This document shows positions 24,311 to 35,947 of a stretch of DNA of 64,000 nucleotides, one piece after another. Each line of letters begins with the position of its first letter. Within the stretch, counting starts at the first letter, position 1. Source of the DNA: Buddleja alternifolia (Eukaryota; Streptophyta; Magnoliopsida; Lamiales; Scrophulariaceae). The stretch is taken from NCBI GenBank assembly GCA_019426215.1, contig CM033403.1:6098012-6162011 (forward strand). The letters run 5' to 3'. The notes below the pieces were generated by a model that was not told where the DNA came from, ran no database searches, and was given only the letters and a program-made list of their open reading frames with translations. A program made the translations under genes and the position numbers.

Positions 24311-25714
24311 ATATAAATCAAGTTCTCGAGAACATTATTCAATTAAATTAAGTAAGCCATTGTATGGACTGAAACAATCTGGACGAATGTGGTATAATCG
24401 TCTCAGTGAATATTTGTTGAAGGAAGGATATAAGAATGATCAAATTTGTCCTTGTATTTTCATGAAAAGATCTGGAAATGAGTTTGTTATAATTACAGTT
24501 TATGTTGACGATTTAAATATCATTGGAACTCATGAAGAGATTTCAAAAACTGTTAATTACTTGAAGAAAGAATTTGAGATGAAAGATCTTGGAAGAACAA
24601 AATTTTGCCTTGGGTTGCAAATTGAATATTTAAAGAATGAAATTTATATGTATCAAGACGCTTATATATCAAAGGTGCTAAAGCGTTTCTACATGGATAA
24701 ATCACATCCATTGAGCACCCCGATGGTCGTAAGGTCACTAGATGTGAACAAAGATCCTTTTCGACCTCGAGAAAGTGATGAAGAACTACTTGGTCCTAAA
24801 GTACCATATCTAAGTGCAATCGGTGCACTAATGTATCTTGCTTGTCACACTCGACCTGATATAGCATTCGCTGTTAATCTATTAGCAAGATATAGTTCTT
24901 CTCCTACACGAAGGCATTGGAATGAGGTTAAACAGGTACTCCGCTACCTTAGAGGAACAATCGATATGGGCTTATTTTATTCAAATGTACCCAAATCCGA
25001 ATTGGTTGGATATGCAGATGCTGGATATATGTCTGATCCTCATAATGGTCATTCACAAACGGGCTATTTATTTACATGTGGTGGCACAGCCATTTCATGG
25101 CGATCTATGAAACAAACTATATCGGTCACATCATCTAATCATGCAGAAAGCTTGGCTATTCATGAGGCAAGTCGAGAATGTGTTTGGTTAAGATCCATGA
25201 TTCAACACATTCGAGGGACTTGTGGTTTATCTTCTGGAAAAATGATCCCGACGATCTTATATGAAGATAATTCCGCATGTATCACACAATTAAAAAAAGG
25301 GTACATTAAAGGAGATAGAACAAAACATATTTCACCAAAGTTCTTTTTCACTCATGATCTTCAGAAGAATGGTGATATTAATGTTCAACAAATCCGTTCC
25401 AGAGATAATCTTGCTGATTTGTTCACCAAGGCACTTCCTACAGCAACATTTGAAAAAACTAGTCTACAATATTGGCGTGCGTAGACTTAAAGATCTTGAC
25501 TGATATTGTCATGAGGGGGAGATAATACGCGTTGCACTCTTTTTCCCTTAACCAAGGTTTTTCCCACTGGGTTTTCTTGGTAAGGTTTTTAATGAGGCAG
25601 CATCTGATTGCGTATTGAAAGAATTATGTACTCTTTTTCCTTCACTAGGTTTTTATCCCACAGGGTTTTTCCTAGTAAGGTTTTAACGAGGCATATACTT
25701 AAGTGATGGACATC

Positions 25715-25724
25715 CAAGGGGGAG
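25715..25724 (+). other. Polypurine tract of the copia element
   Basis: The purine run AAGGGGGAG lies directly before the TG of the 3' LTR and is the expected plus-strand primer. Confidence 0.75.
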
Positions 25725-26031
25725 TGTTATGAATAATTATATGGATGTCCATGTATCCTCCACTACATGATATGATGGATAATCATTTCTCATCATCTTT
25801 ATGTTATAGTGGGTGATCATTGCTCTTCCACTAATTGTAAATCCATCTTTTCCATTATGTACTCAACTCTTGAAATAATTGTACCTACTATTTTGTGCCT
25901 ATAAATAGGACATGAAGTTGTATTGTTAAGACACACCAAAATCAAAGAAAGAATTCTTTTCTTAATTCTCTAGTCTTTCTACTTTAGAATATTTGTATAT
26001 ATTTCATAATATTTGGGGTTATTTCATAACA
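25725..26031 (+). repeat. 3' LTR of the copia element (307 bp)
   Basis: Same length and termini as the 5' LTR, with two substitutions. It is followed by the CTTTT target-site duplication at 26032-26036. Confidence 0.95.
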
Positions 26032-26518
26032 CTTTTAATAATGTTCACTCGTACTCATAATTCTACACTTGATTTTTAAGTTTAATTTAATATTTATTCT
26101 TGAAGTAGTAATTTTACCTTTTAGTCTTTTACATGAAGAATAGTGCTTTCAATCAACGTGGCTACTTGAAACTTTTATAAGAGATAATATTTTATGATGA
26201 TACTTTAGCGTTATAATCCTTTCCAAATAATAGAAACTCAAAAGAGTTTGGTAGAATAGAAAAAGTAATATGGATTATATCTATAATGATCGTTCTATGT
26301 ATTGCTCATAATTGTTTGTAATAACAATGTCACAATAAATCGGTGTATAGTTTTATAAGTTTAGAACTGTTAAATAAATATTACTTGCTGGTTTTAGTGC
26401 ACCAATAAACAAACAAGCACACTTTGTTATTTTTTCTGCTATTACTATATATTTAAATTTCAAGTTCCGCTTTTGATGAGAAGACTAAATTATTATCTTA
26501 TATGTGTGTGTTTATTGG

Positions 26519-26553
<35 letters not shown>

Positions 26554-27111
26554 AAATATATATACATATTATATTTTTACTCAAATCAGAATTTTAGGTG
26601 ATATACAAGTACTTTTTGTTATTCTTATGTATGATACTCTAATCTTGCATTATCTAATGAGACAAGTATTTTTTTTATTGTTCACGGATTTTTATCTTAA
26701 TGAATGTGTTCCTTACTCTTATCAAAAAAAAAAAAAGAATGTGTTCCTTACTAGTATTGTTTAGTTATGAATGGTCATAAATCTATGTTTTCTAGTTTAA
26801 CGGAAAATATGTTAATGTCTTATAGTTTTATAAAGCAAACCAAATGTAAAAAATCACCAACTGCATCGAACCATATCAAACTACACAAAACCTCCTAGTC
26901 AATTATAATTTACAAAATCGCAATTTCAAATTTTATTTCTACAAAATCGCACATGCCAATTTGTTTTGAAATTAGTACGAAAAATCGAATCATAAACACC
27001 CCTGATATTATTTAATCGCCATTGCATTTCATATTATGATAGATTTGAAAATGCGACTCTCGAAGATTTTTAAGAGTGAACTTTTTTTCTGTATTTCTAA
27101 ACTAGAGCTTA
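26032..27111. other. AT-rich intergenic DNA with microsatellite
   Basis: No gene recognised. It holds an (AT) microsatellite at about 26519-26546 and an A-run near 26724-26735 flanked by a short direct repeat (GAATGTGTTCCTTACT at about 26702 and 26738). Confidence 0.55.
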
Positions 27112-28030
27112 GAGGTGTAAGGTGAGTCGAGGCAAGCGGGGTGCATTCGGACGGTTCGGTAGAAAATTGAATCGCAATTTCGGTAACCAAAATTTTGAAA
27201 AATCAAAATTTCGGACCGAAAACTAAACCAAATCGATTGATTCAATTAAAAACAAACTCTTTTTCAGTTGGTTGGATATTCGGACAAATTAAATTTTCCA
27301 AAAAAATAATAATAAAGTAGAATGAAAACTTGCTACATACTCACTGTCTCATTTCCTATTCCATCTTTTCTGAAACCCTCTTGAAATAGAGTTTAATCCA
27401 ATTTACCCCATGCGATACAACAAATTCTTCAAAAGCCCGCTCGTGATACAAAAATTCACTGAATACCCCCCTGCGTTTGAAATAAAGTCACTCACTGCCT
27501 CCCTCAACTATTTTACCTACAAATTTTAATGTGAAAATAAAAATACCCTTATACTTTGAAAATATTTACATTACATTATATTTATTTTATTTTACAATCA
27601 TTTTTAATTTAAATTTAAATTTTTATTTTCTTTTTTCTGTTTTCTCACCTTCTTTCCCAACTATCTTCTTCATCAAAACCCTAAACTACCTTTCATCTCA
27701 TTCTACCTCCAATCTTAGCCCCTATCCTTCTCCTCCACCAACATCCACGACCCGCCTTACCACCATCTCGCCTTACCACCGCCATACCACCACCATTGCC
27801 GCCCCCAAGTGACGTTGCCCCCACCTTCAGAAACCGGGGATGCAAACGAAGGTGGAGGACACTGGAAATGCGAACGAAGCAGTCATTTTCCAGAATTGCA
27901 GACAGATTTGCACCTCTGCAAATTTGGAATTGGGGGCAATTTCCAGATTTGCAGAGATAAAATCCCCCAATTCTCAATGAGCAGATTTCCATATGGGTAA
28001 ATTAGGGTAAAGCTCTCTTGAAATATGATG

Positions 28031-28800
28031 ACACATTTGGTACGAGGGAATGAGGATTCCAAGACAAACCTTTCCCATTTATTCAATCCTGATTCATGTT
28101 GGGTAGGACTATGATGAGAAGTGGGATTGAGTAGAAAATCAATTGAATTATTTCCACCAAAAGTGGGAAGGACTATGATGAGAAGTGGGATTGAGTAGAA
28201 CATCAATTGAATTATTTCCACCAAAAGTGGGAAGGACTATGATGAGAAGTGGGATTGAGTAGAACATCAATTGAATTATTTCCACCAAAAGTGGGAATAC
28301 TCATTTCTCATTCATGTGAGATTAGCTATTCCCACTTAATTTGGAATCATAATTAAAAAAATAAAGTTACTCATCTGACACCTAAAATTATAGATTACAA
28401 CTAAATATATTTCGTACACTTAGAATATATATAATTTTATATAATAATTCATATATTATTATATATATATGTGATATATAATACATATAACATATTTTAG
28501 AAATAAATTGCTTTATCTATATGTAATTCGACAAACGTAAATATGCCTATATATTAAAACTTATGTATGTATATGGTAGACATGTATAAATATACATATG
28601 CATATATAATAAAACAAATTTTATTTAAGTGTAATTGTTTTTAAGTGAGCCAAACATAATATTGAAGTACTATACAAATTTGGTTTCAAACTATGTATGT
28701 AGCCAAACAAAGACTTGGAAAATATCTTTATTTCGAGGCTGAATCCTTTTCTACCTAGACTAAACATTCCTTGAATGCTCAATCACCGTACCAAACGTGT
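28031..28800. mobile_element. hAT-like MITE, about 770 bp
   Basis: Left end ACACATTTGGTACGAGGGAA and right end (reverse complement ACACGTTTGGTACGGTGATT) form terminal inverted repeats with a shared (A/G)TTTGGTACG core. The interior is non-coding and AT-rich and contains a three-copy 64-bp array. An 8-bp target-site duplication was not clear. Confidence 0.45.
28106..28297. repeat. 64-bp tandem repeat, three copies
   Basis: GGACTATGATGAGAAGTGGG starts at 28106, 28170 and 28234, exactly 64 bp apart. The units are nearly identical (AAAATC versus ACATC variants). Confidence 0.93.
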
Positions 28801-29146
28801 TCTTAGAGCTTTAAAATTGATCTTACTCATTAATAAAGCAAAACCCTAATTGTTACATGAAACTTGTGCAATTCATATCAAAATCCAAAGGGGATGGGTC
28901 GCAAGTTATTAACAAGCTTCGTGGTGGTGGGGGTGGGGGTGGAGGCTTGGTGGTGGTGGGCGCCAGCGGCACCTCCAGATAATTATGAGCACAAAGTAAG
29001 GAAAGTAGAGAAGAAATCTTTGTGTGAGAAGTGAGAAGAAGTCCAAGTGTTTATGAGGGTAAGGGGGGTAAGTGACTTGTGGGCTTTTGCGTTTATGAGG
29101 AAATCGCATCTCTGAGTAGTACGCTCTTACATGAAATTGTTTTAAT

Positions 29147-29157
<11 letters not shown>

Positions 29158-29177
<20 letters not shown>

Positions 29178-29214
29178 AATAGAAATTATAAATTATATAT
29201 ATATATATATATAT
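29158..29214. repeat. TA-rich microsatellite
   Basis: Alternating TA runs interrupted by AAATAGAAATTATAAATT. Confidence 0.85.
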
Positions 29215-30098
29215 AAATTGTACATATAAATATATAAAAAAAACAATTTGATTTTTGGTTCGGTGTGATTAACCAAATAGAAAGAAGAAAAGGAAAAACC
29301 AATTAGAATTCTTTGATTCGATTTCGATTTGGACCTAATTTTTGGTTTTCAGTTCGGTTTGACGGGTATCCGATCCTTGCACACCCCTAGTCGAACCTAC
29401 CTTGAGCTGCACAAGTAGACTTGAACTTGAGCTATTTCGAACTTGAGTCGACCTTTTCAACGCAAGCCTTTCATAAAACGAGTTTGAGCTTACTTAAATG
29501 GTGTTTGGCTAACTTTATTTAGAACATCTTATAAACTCTTATATCTTATAAAATGCTTTGAGAAGCTTATAAGCTCACTTCAACATCCTCTTAGAGTTGT
29601 TCATGAACTTGTGAGCCAGCTCACGAGGTTATTATTGTTATTTTATATTTTTTTATCTTTAACTTTAAATACTTAATTATATAAAGGGATAATTACACTG
29701 GCTACCCCCGAGGTATTGTCAATTACAAAAAATATCTCCTAATTCAATAAATTATATCTAAAATCCCAAAGTTTCATTTATTGATGTAAGGTTGGATGGA
29801 AAACGTAAATTCCCATAGCAGAATGATTTGGAAAAAAAAAACAAAACACAAAAAGAACTAGGAAAAAAAAGAAGCTAAAATATAAATGACTTTTGTGCTC
29901 TGTTCATCTCTAACCCTTTCATATCTAACCCCCTTCCGCTCGGTCTAGATCAATGTTTTGGCTCGGCCCAGGACCAACTCGCATTTGGTCAAGAACCCCA
30001 AATGTTTATTATCAAGTTTCAACAATAGGAGACCTTATCTCAATTCTCAAGTAAAGAGGACCAAATTAGTAAAATGGTCTTACCAAATAAAACTATTG

Positions 30099-30116
30099 CC
30101 CCCCCCCCCCCCCCCC
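30099..30116. repeat. Homopolymer of 18 C
   Basis: Eighteen consecutive C in an AT-rich context; length is likely to be unreliable in assembly. Confidence 0.9.
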
Positions 30117-30625
30117 AATCTTTTGCTGTTCTACTTTTCATGCATAAGTTTTTTATAAGTTGTATTTTTGGCCCCCCATAAGAAAGTAACAAAAAAGAAA
30201 AATAATTTAATTTTACATTCCTAGCCCACAAGCTGGCTTAAACCCACATAGTAAAATAATTGACTCAGTTCAACACTTCAGTGAGCTATATAGCCCAATT
30301 TTAAAATTAGGATTACAATTATAATTTTACATATGCTCTTCACTCATGAGTTGTCCAAATCCCATAAGTCATTTTTGAAGATTCATGACCTATGAGGTTT
30401 TCTTCAGATTCACATTCAAAAGTACGCTGCTGCTTTTTGATTTCGCTAAGTGCATAGTTCCTTTTCTGTTCTTCTCAACACAAAGAAAGTGAAAAAAAAA
30501 AGAACTTTTAATTCTTATTTCCTTGAAACTCTACTCTCATAATATGTCAAGTCTCTCATTTCACAGCTTAACAAGGTAGTGTATTATTCACATACAAATA
30601 TTTAAAATTAATTTTGATATTTTTG

Positions 30626-30663
<38 letters not shown>
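30626..30663. repeat. TA microsatellite
   Basis: About 19 TA units in a row. Confidence 0.9.
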
Positions 30664-30666
<3 letters not shown>

Positions 30667-31313
30667 TTCATGTTTGTTAATCTAAACTCTAAACTCTAGT
30701 GAAATTTTTTTATTTGGCTTAGGAATTTCAACAAATTAAAGAGGTGATGAGCATCTATATAACAAGAATTTGATAGTGAAATATAAGTGCTAATTAAAAA
30801 AGAAACATAAATCAAGGAAGGTGCATGATGATGGGCAACATGAGTTTTCTCTTGTAGAAAATGAGTGTAAATATAAAATAAGAATAAAATTGGGAGCTTA
30901 AAGGAAAACTATATATAGGTAATGGTGGTATGAATAATTAACAATACTTTTTAACTTGCAATATGCAACTTTTTTGGTTCAATTGTAGTGTTGTTGAATG
31001 CTAGCTCTTTCTTCCTTGACAATGAGATTAAAAAAAGAAAAACTAGATTAGGGAGGTTAAGTAACCACTGGGATATAATATAAGGAATTGTGTGATTAGA
31101 ATTTGCATTATATGTAGCTTTGTTCTTCTAGTTTAAGTATGTTCCTTTCATGTAATCGATGTATTTATGACTTGTGGGTATTTATAGTATTCATATAAAA
31201 TATGTTAACTAAACAAGAGACTAAAAAGGTCGATCACAGTTTAGGATGCCCAAATCTATGTTAAATAAATAGCACATATGTTTTACTTAACATTGATTTG
31301 TATGGGTATGGGC

Positions 31314-31858
31314 ATGTTTGTATGTGTTTTCAATCTGCTTTTTCTACTTTCATTTTCATCTGAAAATGAAAACACACAGTTTACACAATTTTCAACCGAA
31401 AATACACTTATTTTCATTTTCTACTTTCACATTCTCCAATGACTATATTTTATTTTACCAAATCACGCTCATAGTTTTTCTCTCTCACATTTCCTTCAAT
31501 AAATCCGTATTTTCGGCAATAAAGATAATATAGTGGAATAAAATACATTGTACTAACCTTCATAAGCGTGTACATATTTTAAGATCAATTTCGAGTATTT
31601 GTTAAGCTTTTTTTGGGGTCAATCTATATCATTTTTACTTATAAATATATTTAATCAATATAATATTATCTATTATTTATCAATATTATCATTTCACACA
31701 TCATATATATTTAATCAATATAATATTATCTATACTATCATTTCACACATCATCAAATCATCAATTCCAAACAATTTCGGAAACACAACCAAACATGCTC
31801 ATTTTCCCATATGTTTTAAGAAAGAACAGTTGAAAATGAAATGAAAACATATGCAAAC
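31314..31858. mobile_element. Possible hAT-type MITE, about 545 bp
   Basis: Left TGTTTGTATGTGTTTTCA and right (reverse complement) TGTTTGCATATGTTTTCA form short inverted ends. The interior has further ATTTTCA/TGAAAAT symmetry and a 60-bp direct duplication at 31645-31764. No target-site duplication was resolved. Confidence 0.33.
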
Positions 31859-33169
31859 AGAGTCTTATTTTTTAAATATGACATTATAATTAATATTTGA
31901 TATAATATCTGCATTTTCGCTTGTGCTTCAATAATTAATTATCTTAAGATTAAAGATTGCACCAAAATAATGTGCGTTAAAATAAATATTAAAATATTAA
32001 TTTTTCTAATATTTTGGTCTCACCACCTCTCCAAGTCAAAATTCGGACTTCGTCCCTAAGTACCACTTAGAAGGTCTCGAGATTGATTTCTAATATTCTA
32101 CGTGTATATTCATAATGAACCCTACATATTAGTTGGGGGAGGTCACTCAAGACTTCAAACCTATAAGTATCACCCCCTATTATTCTCTATCACTATAATT
32201 TTTTAATATGAAGGACTGAGGTAATTCGTAAATTTTGAGATTGCTATATACTCCTAAATAAATGAAATAGGAAAAGTTGTTGATTCATCAGCGAAATGTG
32301 ATTGAAAGCAAATCATAGGTTAAAATATTGCGGAAATTGTGGCGAAAAACATGGATGCCAGGAAACAGACATACGAAAGTATGTAATTGCATGACTTTAT
32401 TATACGAAATTGACATTCACTCATCAACGTCAATCAATTTTCTTTTTAATTATTAAAAGAAAATGCTTTTTGTTTTTTTGATAAATATCAATGTCAAGCA
32501 ATCACCTTCAACCGAAGTGTTAACGATTAGTTTTTATGACAAAATCCTAATATGGGCCAACTATTTTCTTAAAAAAAAAAAATCATATTTCGGATAAGAA
32601 AATGGCTATCAACAAATACAAAATAAAACTTAAATTGAAACAGAAAACTCAAAATAATATTAGGATGTATGTAAGGGTATGATCAAAACGAGATCCATTT
32701 GAAGACCCATTTGAAAATTCAAAATAATAATAGCAGACCCATTTGAAGAACAAAACGAGATCTGCAATTTTTTCAGACCCATTTGAGAGTTGGGCTGGCG
32801 GCAGCGGCATGAGGGGGACGGGGATGTTGGATGGTGGCGGAGGGGGTGGTAGAGGGGTTAGTAGAGGGCGGCGGAGTTGACATTTGATTTTTGAAGTTTG
32901 GGGAAGAAGATGACAGTGGTTGCTATCTTCTTCCCCATTTTTTTTCTTTTTTTAATGATTTAAGATATTTATTTATTTATTTCTAGGAAATAAACAGTAC
33001 TTATTTGCATTTTTATAAAAAAAATATCAAAATCAAATTCAAATAAAAAACTAAATAATATTTATTTGTTTCTTGAAAGTAAAACACAACTTTTATTTAT
33101 TTTTATTTTTTTGAAAATCTGAAAATTATACAAAAATGTTGTATAATTAACTAATGTATTTTTTTTATA

Positions 33170-33547
33170 GGGATAAAAACATTAAACCCCCTGAACTTTG
33201 GCCGTTTTTACACTTTTTTTTTACAAACTTTTTTTTTTTCACTTTGCATCCTGAACTTAATGGGATTTGCAGATTTTTGTATAAAAACATATTCCGGGGA
33301 ATAATCCGACATAAAATGCAATTAAAAACAAAGTTGAGGATGCAATGTGAAAAAAATAAAAAAGTTGAGGATGCAAAGTGCAAATCTATTTTGAGAAAAG
33401 TTCAAATTCCGGCGAATATTCCGCTGGAACATGCTGTTATATAAGAATTTGCAAATCCTATGAAGTTCAGGAGGCAAAGTGAAAAAAAAAATTTATAAAA
33501 AAAAGTGTAAAAACAGCCAAAGTTCAGGGGGTTTAATGTTTTTATCC
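33170..33547. mobile_element. Fold-back MITE with long inverted repeats and a probable 10-bp TSD
   Basis: The ends GGATAAAAACATTAAACCCC and their reverse complement match over about 33 bases with one mismatch. Looser matching continues to about 130 bases on each arm, so most of the element can fold on itself. TTTTTTTATA at 33160-33169 and 33548-33557 forms a probable target-site duplication of Mutator-like length. There is no coding capacity. Confidence 0.75.
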
Positions 33548-33950
33548 TTTTTTTATATTTCTAGATAATATTAAAATTATAATGTAATTAAAAATAATTG
33601 AAATATTTTCAAATAATAAGGAAGTTATAACTCAAATATGTTTTATTATAAATAATAATTTATATACTTTACATACACAATGGTACATATAACACCTATA
33701 CTTTTACAAAACATTACAAATAACACCAAACAGGTATAATTGTTCGGAAAAAATTGGGTTTCCAGGTTTAAAAAAACTCATTGGTGTTTTTGAAAGTTCA
33801 CCAAAAATTTTAAACGGCGCTGTACTGAAACCCTAACGGAAGGTGCCGATTGTTGGACAAAATGAAACGTTGGGATGTTAGATGTTATTTATCGAACTAG
33901 GGGATTTTTTTGTAATTAAACAATAAATCTGGGGTACCCAATGTAATTAT

Positions 33951-33953
<3 letters not shown>

Positions 33954-33998
<45 letters not shown>

Positions 33999-34361
33999 GC
34001 ATACAAATGGTACAACCACCGTCTTCCTCCGCCCTCCATCGCCCAGACCTTCGATGCTAACCACCATTGTCTTCCTTCCTTCCATCCGCTTCGGCCAGCT
34101 CTCTGCCATTGGCATGTCCTCGCCATCTCCATTCCGAAAATATACGTAGTTACACAGTCAAAGTATGGGACAAAAAGAAGTAGAAGCAATTGGCGGTGGC
34201 GACTCGACCAATTATTTGGCAGTGGTGGTGGCGAAAGGAGATAGACGGAACGGGTGGAGAGGAGGCATACGAGTGGGGAAAAGAGGAAACAGATGGGAGA
34301 AGGCGAAGGTAGGAGTGGTGCCTTAGGCAGGAAATGGTAGCTTGATAGTGGTGGCAATGAA
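33954..34361. other. TA microsatellite and GC-richer unassigned segment
   Basis: A TA run occupies 33954-33994. The following ~360 bp are richer in GC and rich in TCC/CCA-type triplets. An open minus-strand frame here (33995-34357) is low-complexity and not convincing as a gene. Confidence 0.4.
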
Positions 34362-35947
34362 TGTTGGTCTCAAGTGGCACATGAAAATGGTCTAGAAAGG
34401 GGGGGGGGGAGGGATTGAATAGACCCTGAAGTTTTCTTTAAACTTCAAAAATTTTCTTGCCTTTAAAAATGTTTTGAACGCTTGGAAAACAAAGCTCTTG
34501 GTTAAGCGCTAGATGGAGTAACTTAGACTTAGTGATGTTAGCAATTACCAGAGTAAGGTAACACTTAGATCTCTTAATCAGAGTTAGCACAACGAAATGA
34601 TTTTGATTACTTAGTGTTCCGATTGCCAATTTAAAGAATATTATGCAAATGACAAATAAAGCAATAAAACAGTAAAGTAAATAACGCAAGATATGAAAGG
34701 TTCATTGGGTGATGTAATCCTAGTTACGTCCTTCTTCTCCTTTGCACTCAGAGGAATTCACTAAATGATACTCAAAGTCTCCACAAAGATGACTTCTACA
34801 AATGGTGAATAATAATGAAGTTGATATTGAGCTCCTTGATCACACATACTTCAACTCGACTTAGATCCCTTTTCAAACAAGCTTCTTTCACCTAGAAATA
34901 ATGCTTGAAATACAACATCTTCTTTACACAGAGGAAAGAGGTTAGGGGGTTTTTGTCACTAGGGTTTGTTTGATTTGGAAATTCAAACAATTTGGAATAT
35001 CTCAATAGTAGTTTAGGGTTCTTCAAGAAAGATTTTTGAGATATTGGTGACTGGCTTTGAGATGTATTAAAAGCTTGAAGGATTTGGATATGGAGATTTA
35101 AAAGCTTTTTTGGGAAGAATTATGGACTTGAAATTCAACAAAGGGTTGTGCAACTCTAGCTTGAATAAATGTTCACGTGTGTGTATTCTTGGTATTTAGG
35201 GTTTGTTGAATAGTCCTTTTTTTTTTGGAAATCCCAGGGTAAATCTCCGCAGGGCACCCAGCAGAGCAAACCTGTCCATACGCAATAGCCCGCAAACCAC
35301 GTATGGAGGTAAACCGCCCTAGGTTACCCATAGGCGACGGGCTCGATAAGCGCAGGGCCCCTCAAGGGAGGATTTGGGGGAGGACGGAGGAGTAAACTCC
35401 CCAAACTATCCCCTTTCTCCCAATCCACTACACCTAGGTTTCGAACCCGGGTGGACTCTCACGGCCAAAGGCCTTGTGACCACTTCGACCACACCCCCTT
35501 GCTTAATAGTCCTATTTATAAGCAATTCTTGGAAAAAGTGTCTGTTTGACACATGAGCTGGCGCGTGCCTTTCACTCAAGAGAGTGGAACTACTTCCTGT
35601 CAGAAATCCCTTAAATTCTGCTGCAACGATTAGATGCGACAGACTTAAACTCTAACAGTCTAGTCAAGGTGGCTTGTCCGTAAGTCAATAATCCTTATCA
35701 CATATAATACTCTTATCAAGCATTAAATGCATTTCAATTTATTTCTCGTTGGATATTAATGATTGCATTTAAGTCCCTCTTGACTTTGGAATTTATTTCA
35801 GGTGAATCTTTGTCCCTTGGAATGCTGATTCAGAAATCCTGAAATGTCTTCAGCGTTTGACGGGCGCTTAAGACAATTTTCATCTTTTCTTGACTTCAGA
35901 TGCTGATCTTCAACTTTCTCTTTGATAAACTCACCTAGAATTCTATC
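34362..35947 (-). repeat. Inverted, truncated Sirevirus LTR
   Basis: Read on the minus strand, this is homologous to the LTRs at 4870-6405 and 35948-37508. It ends at 34362 with the reverse complement of the terminal block (TGTTGGTCTCAAGTGGCA on plus) and contains the poly-C tract (G-run at about 34398-34410). Its 5' ~200-300 bases are missing because element 2 begins at 35948. It is interrupted by a SINE. It is a solo LTR or the remnant of an older element that element 2 later entered. Confidence 0.82.
35218..35504 (-). mobile_element. tRNA-derived SINE with A and B boxes and 9-bp TSD
   Basis: On the minus strand it starts near 35504 and carries a pol III A box TGGTCGAAGTGG (35491-35480) and, 32 bases on, a B box GGTTCGAAACC (35447-35437). 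It ends at 35218 in a short A-run (T-run 35217-35226 on plus). AATAGTCCT flanks it at 35209-35217 and 35505-35513, a perfect target-site duplication. Length is 287 bp. It is inserted within the inverted LTR, whose homology resumes on both sides. Confidence 0.9.

Larger units (their letters stand above)
21900..25484 (+). pseudogene. Copia pol (protease-integrase-RT-RNase H), frameshifted
   Basis: Protease active-site block LADSATTHTIL lies at about 21929-21960. The integrase zinc region HDRLGHPG...CAACSQGK is at about 22357-22490. The integrase core has IDAST, LDNAGEF and HTQNGLAESF (about 22615-22865). Reverse transcriptase starts [14 protein letters not shown] (about 23947) and carries YVDD at about 24500-24511. 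RNase H has GYADAGY, NHAESLAIHEA and EDNSACI, ending at TAG 25482-25484. Frame breaks occur near 21690, 23030, 23550 and 24170, with a TGA at about 23810. A 39-bp in-frame duplication (23857-23934) repeats 13 codons of RT. The rest of RT after 24276 is open for 402 codons. Confidence 0.88.
20379..26031 (+). mobile_element. Complete Ty1/copia retrotransposon with 5-bp TSD, coding region dead
   Basis: Two 307-bp LTRs (20379-20685 and 25725-26031), both TGTTATG...CATAACA, flank an internal region with remnants of gag, protease, integrase, reverse transcriptase and RNase H in copia order. The target-site duplication is a perfect CTTTT (20374-20378 and 26032-26036). The LTRs differ at two positions by direct comparison, so insertion is recent. 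Yet gag is largely deleted and pol has several frameshifts and stops. Confidence 0.95.
27112..29395. mobile_element. Possible inverted-repeat DNA element, 2.3 kb, with nested MITE
   Basis: The left end (AGAGGTGTAAGG... with GGTTCGG and ACCGAAAAC) resembles the reverse complement of the right end (TAGGGGTGTGCAAGG... with AACCGAAC and AACCAAAAA). The match is imperfect and low-complexity, so the boundaries are tentative. No transposase is visible. Confidence 0.3.
29686..33953. mobile_element. Mutator-like element with long terminal inverted repeats, 4.3 kb
   Basis: The first ~105 bases (GGGATAATTACACTGGCTAC...) match the reverse complement of the last ~105 (GGGATAATTACATTGGGTAC...) at roughly 80% by eye. 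Shared blocks include AATTACAAAAAA, ATCTAA and GTTTCATTT. Long inverted repeats of this kind are typical of MULEs. No transposase is recognisable, so it would be non-autonomous. It has later insertions and repeats inside: an 18-C run (30099-30116), a TA microsatellite (30626-30663), a 60-bp duplication (31645-31764) and a fold-back MITE (33170-33547). Flanks are TA-rich and hide any duplication. Confidence 0.5.

Noticed and set aside
27531..27812. 93-codon plus-strand frame
   Set aside because: AT-rich beginning and Pro/Thr-rich end, without homology I recognise; it lies in repeat-like DNA.
28909..29109. Minus-strand frame with Pro/His repeats
   Set aside because: It comes from a GGTGGTGGGGG simple repeat; the composition explains it.
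33995..34357. 120-codon minus-strand open frame rich in Pro, Leu and Ser
   Set aside because: Low-complexity translation from a GC-rich patch, no recognisable domain, no splice or promoter context.
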